Source of the DNA: Prauserella muralis | GTDB taxonomy: Bacteria; Actinomycetota; Actinomycetes; Mycobacteriales; Pseudonocardiaceae | Reading direction: 5' to 3' | Assembly (NCBI RefSeq): GCF_003202285.1 | Contig: NZ_MASW01000006.1 | Location: 248,001 to 312,000 of the forward strand | Length of the DNA stretch: 64,000 bases | In this document: positions 50,216 through 57,763 of the stretch, piece by piece | Numbering within the stretch: position 1 is the first letter of the stretch | How the letters are laid out: each line of letters begins with the position of its first letter | Translations under genes and position numbers: made by a program | The notes under the pieces: model-generated | Seen by the model: the letters and a program-made list of their open reading frames with translations, nothing else | Told to the model about the DNA's origin: nothing | Databases searched by the model: none

Positions 50216-50233
50216 CTACTCCGATCGGAGTAG
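50216..50233. promoter_or_regulatory. 18-bp perfect palindrome upstream of XRE regulator
   Basis: CTACTCCGATCGGAGTAG is a perfect 18-bp inverted repeat 142 bp before the regulator's start. TAGTTCGGAGG follows it. It is a likely operator, perhaps for the regulator's own gene. Confidence 0.65.
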
Positions 50234-50374
50234 TTCGGAGGCCTTTACCGAATTTTGTCCGCGAGCCGCGTAAGCCGAGCGGCCTCCATGCCTTTCTCTC
50301 GCGTGAAGAACGCATGCGCTGTGCCGGCCGAGTGGGCGCACGGCAACTCACGTGGTGCGGGCAGGGGACCTGGA

Positions 50375-50848
50375 GTGCTGATCGACGCGGACGCGTACCA
50401 GCGGGTACTTGGCGAGGAACTACGCAAGCTCCGCAAGAAGCGAGGGTGGACGCGCAAGCAGCTGAACGAGCGGCTGCAGAGTGAGATCTCGCTGCAGACG
50501 CTGGCCACCTACGAGCTGGGCACCCGGCAGTGCTCGGTGGTGCGGCTGGTGGAGCTGTGCCTGGCGATGGACGAACGGCCACAGAACCTGCTGGAGCGGG
50601 TGCACCGGAGAGTGTTCTCCGACGAGCCGGGACGGGTGCGGCTCAACCTGGCGCGCGTGGTGGCCGACGACCAGCCGGAGCTGGGGCCGCTGCGCCGGTG
50701 GGCGCAGGGCAGGCTGGCGCAGTCCACCGGTGAGGAGGTCCAGCTCGACTTCTCGGCGCTGGAGCGGATGGCGGAGCTGTGCAACCTGGACACCCAGGAC
50801 CTGCTTGCCCGCCTGCGCAAACTCTCCAGCCTGGGCCCCACCTTCTGA
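50375..50848 (+). CDS. XRE-family helix-turn-helix regulator
   Basis: A 157-residue protein with an N-terminal XRE HTH (residues about 8-65): EELRKLRKKRGWTRKQLNERLQ, SLQTLATYELGTRQCSVVRLVELCLAMDE. The rest is helical with a leucine-rich C-terminal segment LERMAELCNLDTQDLLARLRKL. It resembles BldD-like regulators in its start, but I cannot name it. GTG 50375 is preferred over the upstream ATG because the HTH starts directly after it; the Shine-Dalgarno is weak. An 18-bp palindrome upstream suggests autoregulation. Confidence 0.75.
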   Translation: MLIDADAYQRVLGEELRKLRKKRGWTRKQLNERLQSEISLQTLATYELGTRQCSVVRLVELCLAMDERPQNLLERVHRRVFSDEPGRVRLNLARVVADDQPELGPLRRWAQGRLAQSTGEEVQLDFSALERMAELCNLDTQDLLARLRKLSSLGPTF

Positions 50849-50899
50849 CCCACCGCACCACCTGCTCGCCCCGTCCCCCACCTGGCACCAAAGCGGCGG

Positions 50900-52369
50900 C
50901 TACCTGATGAGTTCGAAGTCGTCGGCACGCAGCTTGCGGGTACGCAGCCAGTACCGCCACGTGAAGCCCGGCCAGATGGTGCGGTTCACGCCCTGCGCGT
51001 CGAGGTACCAGCTCTTGCACCCGCCCTGCGTCCAGATGCCGTTCGCCAGCTTGCGCTGGATCTCGGTGTTGAACTGCTCCTGCACCGGCTCGCGCACCTC
51101 GATGGCCTTCGCGCCGCGTGACTCGGTGAGGCGGATGGCCTCGGCGATGTAGCGGATCTGCTGCTCGATCATGAACACCACGGAGTTGTGGCCGAGGCCG
51201 GTGTTGGGTCCGAGCAGGAAGAACAGGTTCGGAAACCCGGTGACCGTGATGCCGAGATGCGTCTGCATGCCCTCGGTGGCCCACAGCTTGCCCAGGTTCC
51301 TCCCGCCGACCCCGATGATGTCGAGGTCGTCGAAGGCGTCGGTGACGTGGAAGCCGGTGCCGAAGATGATCGCGTCGACCTCGCGCTCGACCCCCGCCTC
51401 GTCGACGATGCCGTGCTCGCGCACCTCGGCGACGCCGTCGGTGACGACGGAGACGTTGTCCCTGTTCAGCGCCGGGTAGTAGTCGTTGGAGATCAGCACG
51501 CGCTTGCAGCCGAGGACGTAGTCGGGCGTGAGCTTGGCACGCAGCCGCGGGTCGTCGATGTGCTTGTCGATGTTGCGCTTGGCGAGCTTCTGCGCGAGCT
51601 TCATCAGCCTCGGGTTGCCGTTGAAGCCGACGGCGCGCGCCTCCAGCAGCCAGTAGAGCAGGTCACGGTAGGCGCGCTGCGCGCCGGGCACGCGGGCGAA
51701 CAGGCGTTTGGCCCACTCCGGCATCGGGTGGTCCGGCTTCGGCATGATCCACGGCGGCGTGCGCTGGAAGATGGTCAGCTCGGCGACGTCCTTGGCGATC
51801 TGCGGGACGAACTGGATGGCGCTGGCTCCGGTGCCGACGACGGCGACCCGCTTGCCGCGCAGGTCGTAGTCGTGGTCCCACTCCGCGGAATGGAAGGACT
51901 TGCCCTGGAAGCGCTCCATGCCGGGCAGCTCGGGCACCTGCGGCAGGTGCAGCGCACCGACACCGGCCACCAGGTAGCGGCAGACGAACTCGTCGCCGCC
52001 CGCGGTGGAGACGTACCAGCGGCCCTCGTCGGAGTCCCAGCGGGCGCCCGTCATCTCCTGCCCGAACCGCACATACGGGTAGAGGTCGTACTTGCGCGCG
52101 ACACCCCGCATGTACTCGAAGATCTCCGGCTGCGGCGAGAAGGAGCGCGACCAGTTCGGGTTCTGCTCGAACGAGAAGGAGTACATGTGCGACTGGATGT
52201 CGCACGCGCACCCGGGGTAGGTGTTGTCACGCCAGGTGCCACCCACGTCATGGGCCTTCTCCAGGATGACGAAGTCCTCGCGGCCCTCCTGGCGAAGCTG
52301 GATCGCCATGCCGAGACCCGAGAACCCGGTGCCGACGATCACGACCTCCGCTTCGGTGCGGTTGCCCAT
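50900..52369 (-). CDS. Flavin-dependent Baeyer-Villiger-type monooxygenase
   Basis: A 489-residue FAD/NADPH enzyme. The FAD Rossmann motif VGTGFSGLG is near 12-20, the BVMO/FMO fingerprint FQGKSFHSAEW at 154-164, and the NADPH motif VVGTGASA at about 175-182. HDVGGTWRDNTYPGCACD is also typical. It inserts oxygen next to a ketone or oxidises other substrates; the substrate is not evident. The divergent TetR gene and a shared 78-bp promoter region strongly suggest that TetR controls it in response to an inducer. Confidence 0.9.
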   Translation of the reverse strand: MGNRTEAEVVIVGTGFSGLGMAIQLRQEGREDFVILEKAHDVGGTWRDNTYPGCACDIQSHMYSFSFEQNPNWSRSFSPQPEIFEYMRGVARKYDLYPYVRFGQEMTGARWDSDEGRWYVSTAGGDEFVCRYLVAGVGALHLPQVPELPGMERFQGKSFHSAEWDHDYDLRGKRVAVVGTGASAIQFVPQIAKDVAELTIFQRTPPWIMPKPDHPMPEWAKRLFARVPGAQRAYRDLLYWLLEARAVGFNGNPRLMKLAQKLAKRNIDKHIDDPRLRAKLTPDYVLGCKRVLISNDYYPALNRDNVSVVTDGVAEVREHGIVDEAGVEREVDAIIFGTGFHVTDAFDDLDIIGVGGRNLGKLWATEGMQTHLGITVTGFPNLFFLLGPNTGLGHNSVVFMIEQQIRYIAEAIRLTESRGAKAIEVREPVQEQFNTEIQRKLANGIWTQGGCKSWYLDAQGVNRTIWPGFTWRYWLRTRKLRADDFELIR

Positions 52370-52394
52370 ACTGCCTCCAAGCCGCAGTTCCTGT

Positions 52395-52435
52395 TACCCG
52401 AAGTCCACCTTACCAGGAGTAGGTTACTTCCGGTA
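52395..52435. promoter_or_regulatory. Nested inverted repeat in monooxygenase/TetR promoter region
   Basis: TACCCGAAGT (52395-52404) and ACTTCCGGTA (52426-52435) are inverted with one mismatch, and inner TTACC/GGTTA half-sites lie between them. This is the likely TetR operator covering both divergent promoters. Confidence 0.65.
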
Positions 52436-52446
52436 GAGTTCGGTTC

Positions 52447-53064
52447 GTGAGCACCACCGCGAAGGCCCCCGCCCGCCGCAAGCGCATGCCCCGCGCCCAG
52501 CGGGAACGGCAGATGATCGACGTCGCCGAGGCGGTCTTCGCCGAGCGGGGGTACGCCGCGGCGTCCATGGACGAGATCGCGGAACGGGTCGGCGTGTCCA
52601 AGCCGATGCTCTACGAGTACTTCAACTCCAAGGAAGGGCTGCTGCTCGCCTGCATCCGCGAGGCGAGGGCGGCGCTGCGGACCGTGACCGAGGAGGCGGT
52701 GGCGGGCGCGCCGACCGCCGAGGAAGCCATGCGGCGCGGCCTGCACGCCTTCTTCGTCTACATCCGGGAGCGCAGGCAGGCGTGGTCGCTGCTGCGGCAC
52801 GAGATGGCCCTGATCGGCACGTCCGCCGCCGAGGAGATCGAGGCGACAAGGCAGCAGCAGACCGACCTGATCGCCACCCTGATGGGCGGCTACCTCGACA
52901 GCTCGGACCCGGTCCGCACGCAGGCGTCGGCGGAGTTCGTGGTCGGCGGCTGCGAGCGCCTGGCCATCTGGTGTGAGGCCCACGAGAACCTCACCCCGGA
53001 ACAGGTCACCGAGTACGCGATGGACCTGCTGTGGGGCGGACTGGAGCGGCTGGCGAACCGATGA
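52447..53064 (+). CDS. TetR-family regulator of the monooxygenase
   Basis: A 205-residue repressor with a basic N-terminus and a TetR HTH: RQMIDVAEAVFAERGYAAASMDEIAERVGVSKPMLYEYFNSKEGLLLACI. The C-terminal helical domain would bind a ligand. The GTG start at 52447 has no Shine-Dalgarno and follows the operator region closely, suggesting a leaderless or short-leader message. It diverges from the monooxygenase gene and presumably controls it. Confidence 0.9.
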   Translation: MSTTAKAPARRKRMPRAQRERQMIDVAEAVFAERGYAAASMDEIAERVGVSKPMLYEYFNSKEGLLLACIREARAALRTVTEEAVAGAPTAEEAMRRGLHAFFVYIRERRQAWSLLRHEMALIGTSAAEEIEATRQQQTDLIATLMGGYLDSSDPVRTQASAEFVVGGCERLAIWCEAHENLTPEQVTEYAMDLLWGGLERLANR

Positions 53065-53296
53065 TCACCGTGCCGACATCGGGCGATGACAGCTCGTGAC
53101 GACACACTGAGAGTGTTCTCACGCTCAGTAGTTCCTGACGCTTTGTCGTATTGCCGGATCGATCCGCCCGTTACAGAATCTCAACGAGACGCCGAACGAG
53201 ATCTACACGAACGGGTTATTCGCGAACTGGCGTCATAAGGCGGCGGCCACGCAGTCTCGCACTGTGGAGCATGCTGTCGAGAGAGGGGTGAGACTG

Positions 53297-53932
53297 GTGG
53301 CGCAAGCGATCACCGCGACGTACGTGCAGGAAGACGACGACTGGACTGTCAAGGTCGCCGGCCTGGGCAAGGAACTGCAGGGGAAGGCGCCGGGCATCAT
53401 CGCCGCACGTGACCGTGCCGACCAGCTCGTGGAGAAGCTCGCGGGCGAGGGCACCAGCACCACCGTGGTCCACCTGCTCAACGGCAGCGCGCTGGAGTTC
53501 ACGAGTGCCTACATGACCGCGCGGCTGGCCAGGTCCGAGCCGGAGGCCGAGGCGGGCGAGCCCGAGCAGGCCGCCGAGGCCGAGGAGAAGGCCGAGGACA
53601 CCGCGAAGGCCGACACGCCCGCCGAGGACAAGAAGCGCGACGACGACAAGCCGGAGCAGCCCGACGACGCCGCGTCCGCCGACGAGGCGGCCACCGCGAA
53701 GGCCGGCTCCGGCGCGCGGGCCGAGACGCCGGAGCCGCCTGCCCAGCGCACCGACGAGGGCACCTCGGCGAAGAAGAAGGCCAAGCGGACCGTGCCGCGC
53801 AAGGAGCTGAGCAAGAGCCCGGAGGCGGCAGCTCCCCAGCAGAGCACCGGCGAGCAGGCAGCCGATTCCGCCAAGGACACCTACGCGGCCGCCGCGGCCT
53901 ACGGCACGCGGCGCTCGCGTGCTGCCGGCTGA
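53297..53932 (+). CDS. Hypothetical protein with acidic/Ala-rich disordered tail
   Basis: A protein of about 211 residues. The N-terminal 70 residues form a small alpha/beta domain resembling HicB-like sequences (AITATYVQEDDDWTVKVAGLGKELQGKAPGIIAARDRADQLVEKL). The remainder is low-complexity Glu/Ala/Pro, becoming basic (KKKAKRTVPRKEL). GTG 53297 is the favoured start; GTG 53288 is an alternative. It stands alone, with no HicA toxin gene beside it. Possibly a DNA-binding or regulatory protein. Confidence 0.55.
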   Translation: MAQAITATYVQEDDDWTVKVAGLGKELQGKAPGIIAARDRADQLVEKLAGEGTSTTVVHLLNGSALEFTSAYMTARLARSEPEAEAGEPEQAAEAEEKAEDTAKADTPAEDKKRDDDKPEQPDDAASADEAATAKAGSGARAETPEPPAQRTDEGTSAKKKAKRTVPRKELSKSPEAAAPQQSTGEQAADSAKDTYAAAAAYGTRRSRAAG

Positions 53933-53952
53933 CGACGTCGTCCGCCGGCAGC
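53921..53952. terminator. Bidirectional terminator hairpin
   Basis: GCTGCCGGC (53921-53929) pairs with GCCGGCAGC (53944-53952) between two convergent genes. The hairpin starts inside the last codons of the upstream gene. Confidence 0.7.
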
Positions 53953-53964
53953 GGCGACGCCCTC

Positions 53965-54186
53965 TCAGCGCAGGAGCTTGCGCACCAGCAGCACGCCGAT
54001 CAGCGCTCCGACGCCGATCAGCGGGAACTTCACCTTCGGCTCGGAGAGCTTGGCGGCCAGGCTCGTCTTCGCCGTGTCGGCGAGCCGCTTGGGGCTGGCC
54101 TTCGTGCCGAGCTCGTCCAGGGTGGAGGCGAGCGCCTCCCTGGCCTTCTCGATGTCCCGCTCGATGGTGTCCGGATCGCGAGCCAC
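53965..54186 (-). CDS. DUF3618 family protein
   Basis: A 73-residue protein starting at GTG 54186 after GGGAGG. It has the family pattern RDPDTIERDIEKAREALASTLDELGTKASPKRLADTA and a C-terminal membrane helix FPLIGVGALIGVLLVRKLL. DUF3618 proteins are common in actinobacteria next to other membrane or stress proteins; the role is unknown. Confidence 0.85.
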   Translation of the reverse strand: MARDPDTIERDIEKAREALASTLDELGTKASPKRLADTAKTSLAAKLSEPKVKFPLIGVGALIGVLLVRKLLR

Positions 54187-54306
54187 GTGTCCTCCCTCGC
54201 TGAGCATGCTTGCCGCAGGCTGCCACGTTAGATCACCGGCCACACCCCGCTCCGGCAGGCCACGCCGACGGCCCGCGAGCAGCCTGCGGCTAAGCTGCGA
54301 CTCGCA

Positions 54307-54380
54307 GGGCCCGTAGCCCAATTGGCAGAGGCACACGGTTTAGGTCCGTGCCAGTGTGGGTTCGAGTCCCACCGGGCCCA
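54307..54380 (+). tRNA. tRNA with UAG anticodon (Leu type), short variable loop
   Basis: All arms pair well: acceptor GGGCCCG/CGGGCCC, D arm, anticodon stem CACGG/CCGTG with loop TTTAGGT (anticodon UAG, leucine CUA codon), and T arm GTGGG TTCGAGT CCCAC. The variable region is only five bases (CCAGT), whereas leucine tRNAs normally have a long extra arm. The discriminator base is A. CCA is not encoded. This atypical form may be an additional or special tRNA. Identity is based on the anticodon alone. Confidence 0.85.
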
Positions 54381-54422
54381 CCTTCTGGATCGCACGTTCG
54401 GCACCAGCACCACGCCTGTGTG

Positions 54423-54434
54423 TATATTGTGTGT
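54423..54434 (+). promoter_or_regulatory. Probable -10 of a leaderless antitoxin transcript
   Basis: TATATT is followed by seven bases and then the ATG of the antitoxin gene. This distance fits transcription starting at or very near the start codon. Confidence 0.55.
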
Positions 54435-54662
54435 ATGGCCAGACTGAACGTGTACGTGCCCGACGAGCTGGCCGCCAGGGCGAAGGCCGCGGACCTGAAC
54501 GTCTCGGCGCTCGCCCAGGCCGCGATCGCCGACGAGTTGCAGCGCCGGGCCACGAACTCGTGGCTGGACGCGCTGCCCACACCCCGCGGCACGCCGTCTC
54601 ATCGCGCGGTTCTCGAGGCACTGGACGGCGCCCGTGAGGAGCTGGCCGGCGCCGATGACTGA
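54435..54662 (+). CDS. CcdA/VapB-like antitoxin
   Basis: A 75-residue protein with a ribbon-helix-helix start (MARLNVYVPDELAARAKAADLNVSALAQAAIADEL) followed by a flexible tail that should wrap the toxin. The start at ATG 54435 has a close -10 and no Shine-Dalgarno. It overlaps the PIN-domain toxin gene by 8 bp, so translation is coupled. RHH antitoxins repress their own operon with bound toxin. Confidence 0.85.
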   Translation: MARLNVYVPDELAARAKAADLNVSALAQAAIADELQRRATNSWLDALPTPRGTPSHRAVLEALDGAREELAGADD

Positions 54663-55065
54663 GTCGCCTGCCGACCTCGTGGTCGTCGATGCGTCGGTGC
54701 TCGTCGACCTGTTCGCGGGCACCGACTACGCGGCGCCGGCGAGGAAGCGGCTTGCCAATACCGTGCTGCACGCGCCGGCACACCTGGACGCCGAGGTCCT
54801 GTCCGCGCTGGGACGGCTGCAGCGCGCGGGAAACCTGACCGCAGCCGACGTCGAGGCCGCCCTTGCGGCGCTGACGGCCATTCCCGTGACCCGCCACCCT
54901 GTCGCCGAGCTGGCGCAGGGCGCGTGGGCGCGCCGCGCCGACCTCCGCCTGGCAGACGCGCTGTACATCGAACTGGCCGCCCGGCTCCGGGTGCGAGTCC
55001 TCACCACCGATCACCGCCTCGCGCGGGCGAGCGCGCTGGCCGAAGGCATCGAGGTGGGCGACTAA
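54655..55065 (+). CDS. PIN-domain toxin (VapC type)
   Basis: A 136-residue PIN ribonuclease. It begins VVVDASVLVDLFAG with the first catalytic Asp (Asp12), has the Glu in HLDAEVLSAL, the Asp pair in RRADLRLADALYIELAA and TTDHRLA. Such toxins cut tRNA or rRNA when the antitoxin is lost. The start overlaps the antitoxin stop. A tRNA gene sits immediately upstream of the pair. The gene overlaps the convergent TetR gene by a few bases. Confidence 0.9.
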   Translation: MTESPADLVVVDASVLVDLFAGTDYAAPARKRLANTVLHAPAHLDAEVLSALGRLQRAGNLTAADVEAALAALTAIPVTRHPVAELAQGAWARRADLRLADALYIELAARLRVRVLTTDHRLARASALAEGIEVGD

Positions 55066-55700
55066 GCCCCGGACAACGCCGCCGACAGCTGCCTGGCCAG
55101 CCAGCGCTCGTAGGCGGCCGGTGCCCACCCCCGGCGCTGGACGAGCCGGGCGTGCACCTCGGGCGCGGTGAGCGTCCAGATCACGTCCACCAGCTCCTCG
55201 AACTCGCGGCCCCGCGGCAACTGCTCCCGTTCGGCGAGACCCCGCAGGCTGTTGGTGTTGCCGCGCCGGCGTTCGCGGTCGATCGTCGCCACGAACCCGG
55301 CCAGGTCGGGGTCGCCGCCGGGACCGTGGGCGAGCAGGACGCCGAGCAGAGGCCCCACCCGGTCGTAGATGCCCCGCACCCAGGCCGCGTAGGCGGAGGC
55401 GTAGGCGGCCACACTCTCGGCGTCGGTCACCCGCCGGAACTCGGGCCGCTCGCTCATCGGCGTGCTGCCCTCGTCCCCGGCCAGCAGGACGTCGTAGACG
55501 GCCTTGACGACCTCGGCCTTGCCGCCGACCGCGTTGTAGACGGTCTGCGGACTGACCCCCGCCGCCCTGGCGAGCCCGGTGATGGTCATGCCCGCGTACC
55601 CGCCGTCGCCGAGAAGGAGGTCGCGGGCCGTGCCGACGATGCGCGACCGGGTGGCCCGCGCCTGGGCGGCGCGCTGAGGCGCTCGGTACTGCCTTGCCAT
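55062..55700 (-). CDS. TetR-family regulator
   Basis: A 212-residue protein with an N-terminal HTH: RSRIVGTARDLLLGDGGYAGMTITGLARAAGVSPQTVYNAVGGKAEVVKAVYD. The C-terminal domain is helical with no recognisable ligand motif. ATG 55700 and the in-frame ATG 55712 are both possible; AGGAGG lies just between them. It diverges from the SnoaL-like gene, with a CTGGAA/TTCCAG palindrome in the shared region, so it probably represses that gene and itself. Confidence 0.85.
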   Translation of the reverse strand: MARQYRAPQRAAQARATRSRIVGTARDLLLGDGGYAGMTITGLARAAGVSPQTVYNAVGGKAEVVKAVYDVLLAGDEGSTPMSERPEFRRVTDAESVAAYASAYAAWVRGIYDRVGPLLGVLLAHGPGGDPDLAGFVATIDRERRRGNTNSLRGLAEREQLPRGREFEELVDVIWTLTAPEVHARLVQRRGWAPAAYERWLARQLSAALSGA

Positions 55701-55731
55701 CGGCCTCCTCATTCACTAGATTCTCATTCTA

Positions 55732-55748
55732 CTGGAATCATCTTCCAG
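55732..55748. promoter_or_regulatory. Inverted repeat between TetR and SnoaL-like genes
   Basis: CTGGAA (55732-55737) and TTCCAG (55743-55748) are perfect inverted arms with a five-base spacer, lying between divergent start codons. Likely the TetR operator. Confidence 0.6.
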
Positions 55749-55772
55749 CGAATCTCCGGAGGGAGCATAGCC

Positions 55773-56207
55773 GTGGACAATCCCGCACAGGCGGCGGCGC
55801 TTGCCGTGTTCGACGCCATCAACACCGGTGAGCTGGCGGGTCTGGACGACCTGGTCACCGCGGACTTCGTCGACCATGGCTCGCCGTTCCCGCTCCCGCC
55901 CGGCCCTGCCGGGTATCGCCAGATCCTGTCCTTCGTGCATCGGGTCCTGCGGATCCGCTACACGGTCGAGGACGTCTTCAGCACCGACGACCGGGTTGTC
56001 CTGCGCGCCACCGCGGCGGGGGTCGGCGTGGAGGCGGTCCACGGCCCCGGCACCGCGGGCAAGCCCTACCGGATGACCACCGCGCACATCTACCGCACGG
56101 AGGGCCCCCGGCTCGCCGAGCACTGGGGCGTCCGGGACGAACTCGGAGCGCGCATTCAACTCGGCGTCATCCCGGCCCCGGCTCCGGCCGCCTTCGCCGA
56201 CGCCTGA
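55773..56207 (+). CDS. SnoaL-like cyclase/NTF2-fold protein
   Basis: A 144-residue NTF2-like protein: AALAVFDAINTGELAGLDDLVTADFVDHGSPFPLPPGPAG is the standard SnoaL-like start with the TADFVDH motif, then YRQILSFVHRVLRIRYTVEDVFSTDDRVVLRATAAG. The family includes polyketide cyclases and many uncharacterised enzymes. GTG 55773 follows GGAGGGAG. It diverges from the TetR gene and is probably controlled by it. Confidence 0.8.
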   Translation: MDNPAQAAALAVFDAINTGELAGLDDLVTADFVDHGSPFPLPPGPAGYRQILSFVHRVLRIRYTVEDVFSTDDRVVLRATAAGVGVEAVHGPGTAGKPYRMTTAHIYRTEGPRLAEHWGVRDELGARIQLGVIPAPAPAAFADA

Positions 56208-56241
56208 CCCCACCGGGGCGGCCCGCCGCGGCGCCAGGACG

Positions 56242-56841
56242 TCAGCGTGCGCGGTCGTAGACCATCGCCATCTCGCCGAGCTTGCCGGTCTCCTGGTGGG
56301 TCAGCGTCCACTTCGACGCAGGCAGCCCGTCGTCGAACAGGCGGGGCCCGCCTCCGGCGATCTCGGGGCAGAGCATGAGATACATCCGGTCGAGCAGGTC
56401 CGCCGAGAGCAGGGCCTTGATGACGCTCGCGCTGTTGTTGACGAGGATGTCGCCCGCTCCGTGAGCTTTGAGGTCGGTGACGACGTCGGCGGTGGGCGCG
56501 TTCACCACCCGGGCGCGTTTCCACGGCGCCTCGGTCAGCGTGGTCGACAGGACCACCTTCTCCGCGTCGACCAGCCACCGCGCGTACCCGCGGTCCCGCG
56601 GGTCGGCGTTCTCGTCGTCGGCGACCGACGGCCAGAACCCGAGGAACCCCTCGGCGTTGCGACGGCCGAGCAGCGCCGTCGTCGCGCCCTGCCAGATGCG
56701 GGTGAGGTGGTCCCGCGCGACGTCGGTGGTCGCGTACGGCACGATCGCGCCCAGATCGCCGGGGCCGCCGGGGCCGTGGTAGCGCCCGTCGAGGGTGAGG
56801 CTCATGTTCGCGGAGACTCTGCGGCCGGTGGATTCGGTCAT
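56242..56841 (-). CDS. Dihydrofolate-reductase-like (RibD C-terminal) protein
   Basis: A 199-residue protein of the RibD C-terminal/DHFR-like group: VSANMSLTLDGRYHGPGGPGD at the start, TTALLGRRNAEGFLGFWPSV, VVLSTTLTEAPW, GDILVNNSASVIKALLSADLLDRMYLMLCPEIAGGGPRLF. Such proteins bind NADPH and are thought to reduce small substrates; the true substrate is often unknown. ATG 56841 overlaps the stop of the upstream ArsR-SRPBCC gene (ATGA), so both are co-translated. Confidence 0.85.
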   Translation of the reverse strand: MTESTGRRVSANMSLTLDGRYHGPGGPGDLGAIVPYATTDVARDHLTRIWQGATTALLGRRNAEGFLGFWPSVADDENADPRDRGYARWLVDAEKVVLSTTLTEAPWKRARVVNAPTADVVTDLKAHGAGDILVNNSASVIKALLSADLLDRMYLMLCPEIAGGGPRLFDDGLPASKWTLTHQETGKLGEMAMVYDRAR

Positions 56842-57677
56842 GATGGGTTGTCCTTTCCCTTGGTCGGTCTCATGGTGGTGCGCTGGGCTCGGCCGACGAC
56901 GTCGGCGAGGTTGTCGAGCACCTGGCCCCAGCCGGTCTCGATCCCGGCGATGTAGGGCACGGCCTCGACGGTCGTGGCGGCGATGCGCAGGCCGAGCCGC
57001 AACCGGGTGCCGCTTCCGGCGGCGCTGAGGCCGAGGTCGTAGTGGCTGCTGAACGTGACGGCCCCCGCCGCGTCCAGCACCGACAGGTCGAAGACGAGGC
57101 GCTCGGGCTCCTTCGCGGCGTGCACCCGCCCTTCCGAGCGGTACCGCCCCTCGGCGTCGCGGTACTCGAGCACGGCACGCCCGCCCGCCCGCGGTTCGAG
57201 AACGCACTCGGTGACCGTCATCGGCGGTGGCGCCCACCAGGACGCCAGCAGGCCCGGATCGACCCAGTGCCGCCAGACGGTGTCCGGGGCCGCGGGCAGC
57301 ACGCGCTCGAACGAGAAACGGCGCCCGTCCGCCCACCGCGGCCGGTCCGCGACCGCGGTCTCGGCCTCGATCGCCGCGCGGTACCGCTCGATGACGTCTC
57401 GCTCGCCCGCGTGCTTCTCGGCGGTCTCGGCCAGCTCCCGCACCCGGCCCGCGAACCCGGCCAGGACCGCCACGTCCAGGGCGTAGACGCGGCGCTGCCC
57501 GAGCGGGAAGACGGTGACGAGCCCCGCCCGCGCGAGAGTCTGCAGGTGCTTGGTGGTCTGCGGCTGACGCAGCCCGGTCAGCTCGGCCAGCTCGCCGACG
57601 GACCGGGGACGGCCGGCGAGCAGCTCCACGATGCGCCAGCGCGCGCCGTCCCCGAGTGCTGCCGCGATCCGATCCAT
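56838..57677 (-). CDS. ArsR HTH fused to SRPBCC/AHSA1-like domain
   Basis: A 279-residue fusion. Residues about 1-90 are a winged HTH of the ArsR type (AALGDGARWRIVELLAGRPRSVGELAELTGLRQPQTTKHLQTLARAGLV). Residues about 115-265 form an AHSA1/SRPBCC ligand-binding domain (FSFERVLPAAPDTVWRHWVDPGLLASWWAPP). It seems a ligand-responsive regulator. It is the first gene of the operon and has an inverted repeat just upstream. ATG 57677 is favoured; ATG 57689 is possible. Confidence 0.85.
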   Translation of the reverse strand: MDRIAAALGDGARWRIVELLAGRPRSVGELAELTGLRQPQTTKHLQTLARAGLVTVFPLGQRRVYALDVAVLAGFAGRVRELAETAEKHAGERDVIERYRAAIEAETAVADRPRWADGRRFSFERVLPAAPDTVWRHWVDPGLLASWWAPPPMTVTECVLEPRAGGRAVLEYRDAEGRYRSEGRVHAAKEPERLVFDLSVLDAAGAVTFSSHYDLGLSAAGSGTRLRLGLRIAATTVEAVPYIAGIETGWGQVLDNLADVVGRAQRTTMRPTKGKDNPS

Positions 57678-57697
57678 GACCCAAAGCATTCACCACA

Positions 57698-57724
57698 AAG
57701 AATATTCGTGTCAAGGAATATCTT
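57698..57724. promoter_or_regulatory. Inverted repeat with GAATATTC core upstream of ArsR-SRPBCC gene
   Basis: AAAGAATATTC and GGAATATCTT form an imperfect inverted repeat between divergent genes, 20 bp before the ArsR-SRPBCC start. It is a likely operator for that regulator. Confidence 0.6.
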
Positions 57725-57763
57725 GTGCCGTTGGTTGGGCCAACACTGTTACCGTGGGCACTC

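Noticed and set aside
53216-54226. A 336-codon minus-strand frame over the acidic-tail protein gene
   Set aside because: Composition is that of a reverse shadow of an Ala/Glu-rich gene; the plus-strand gene and the DUF3618 gene explain the region better.
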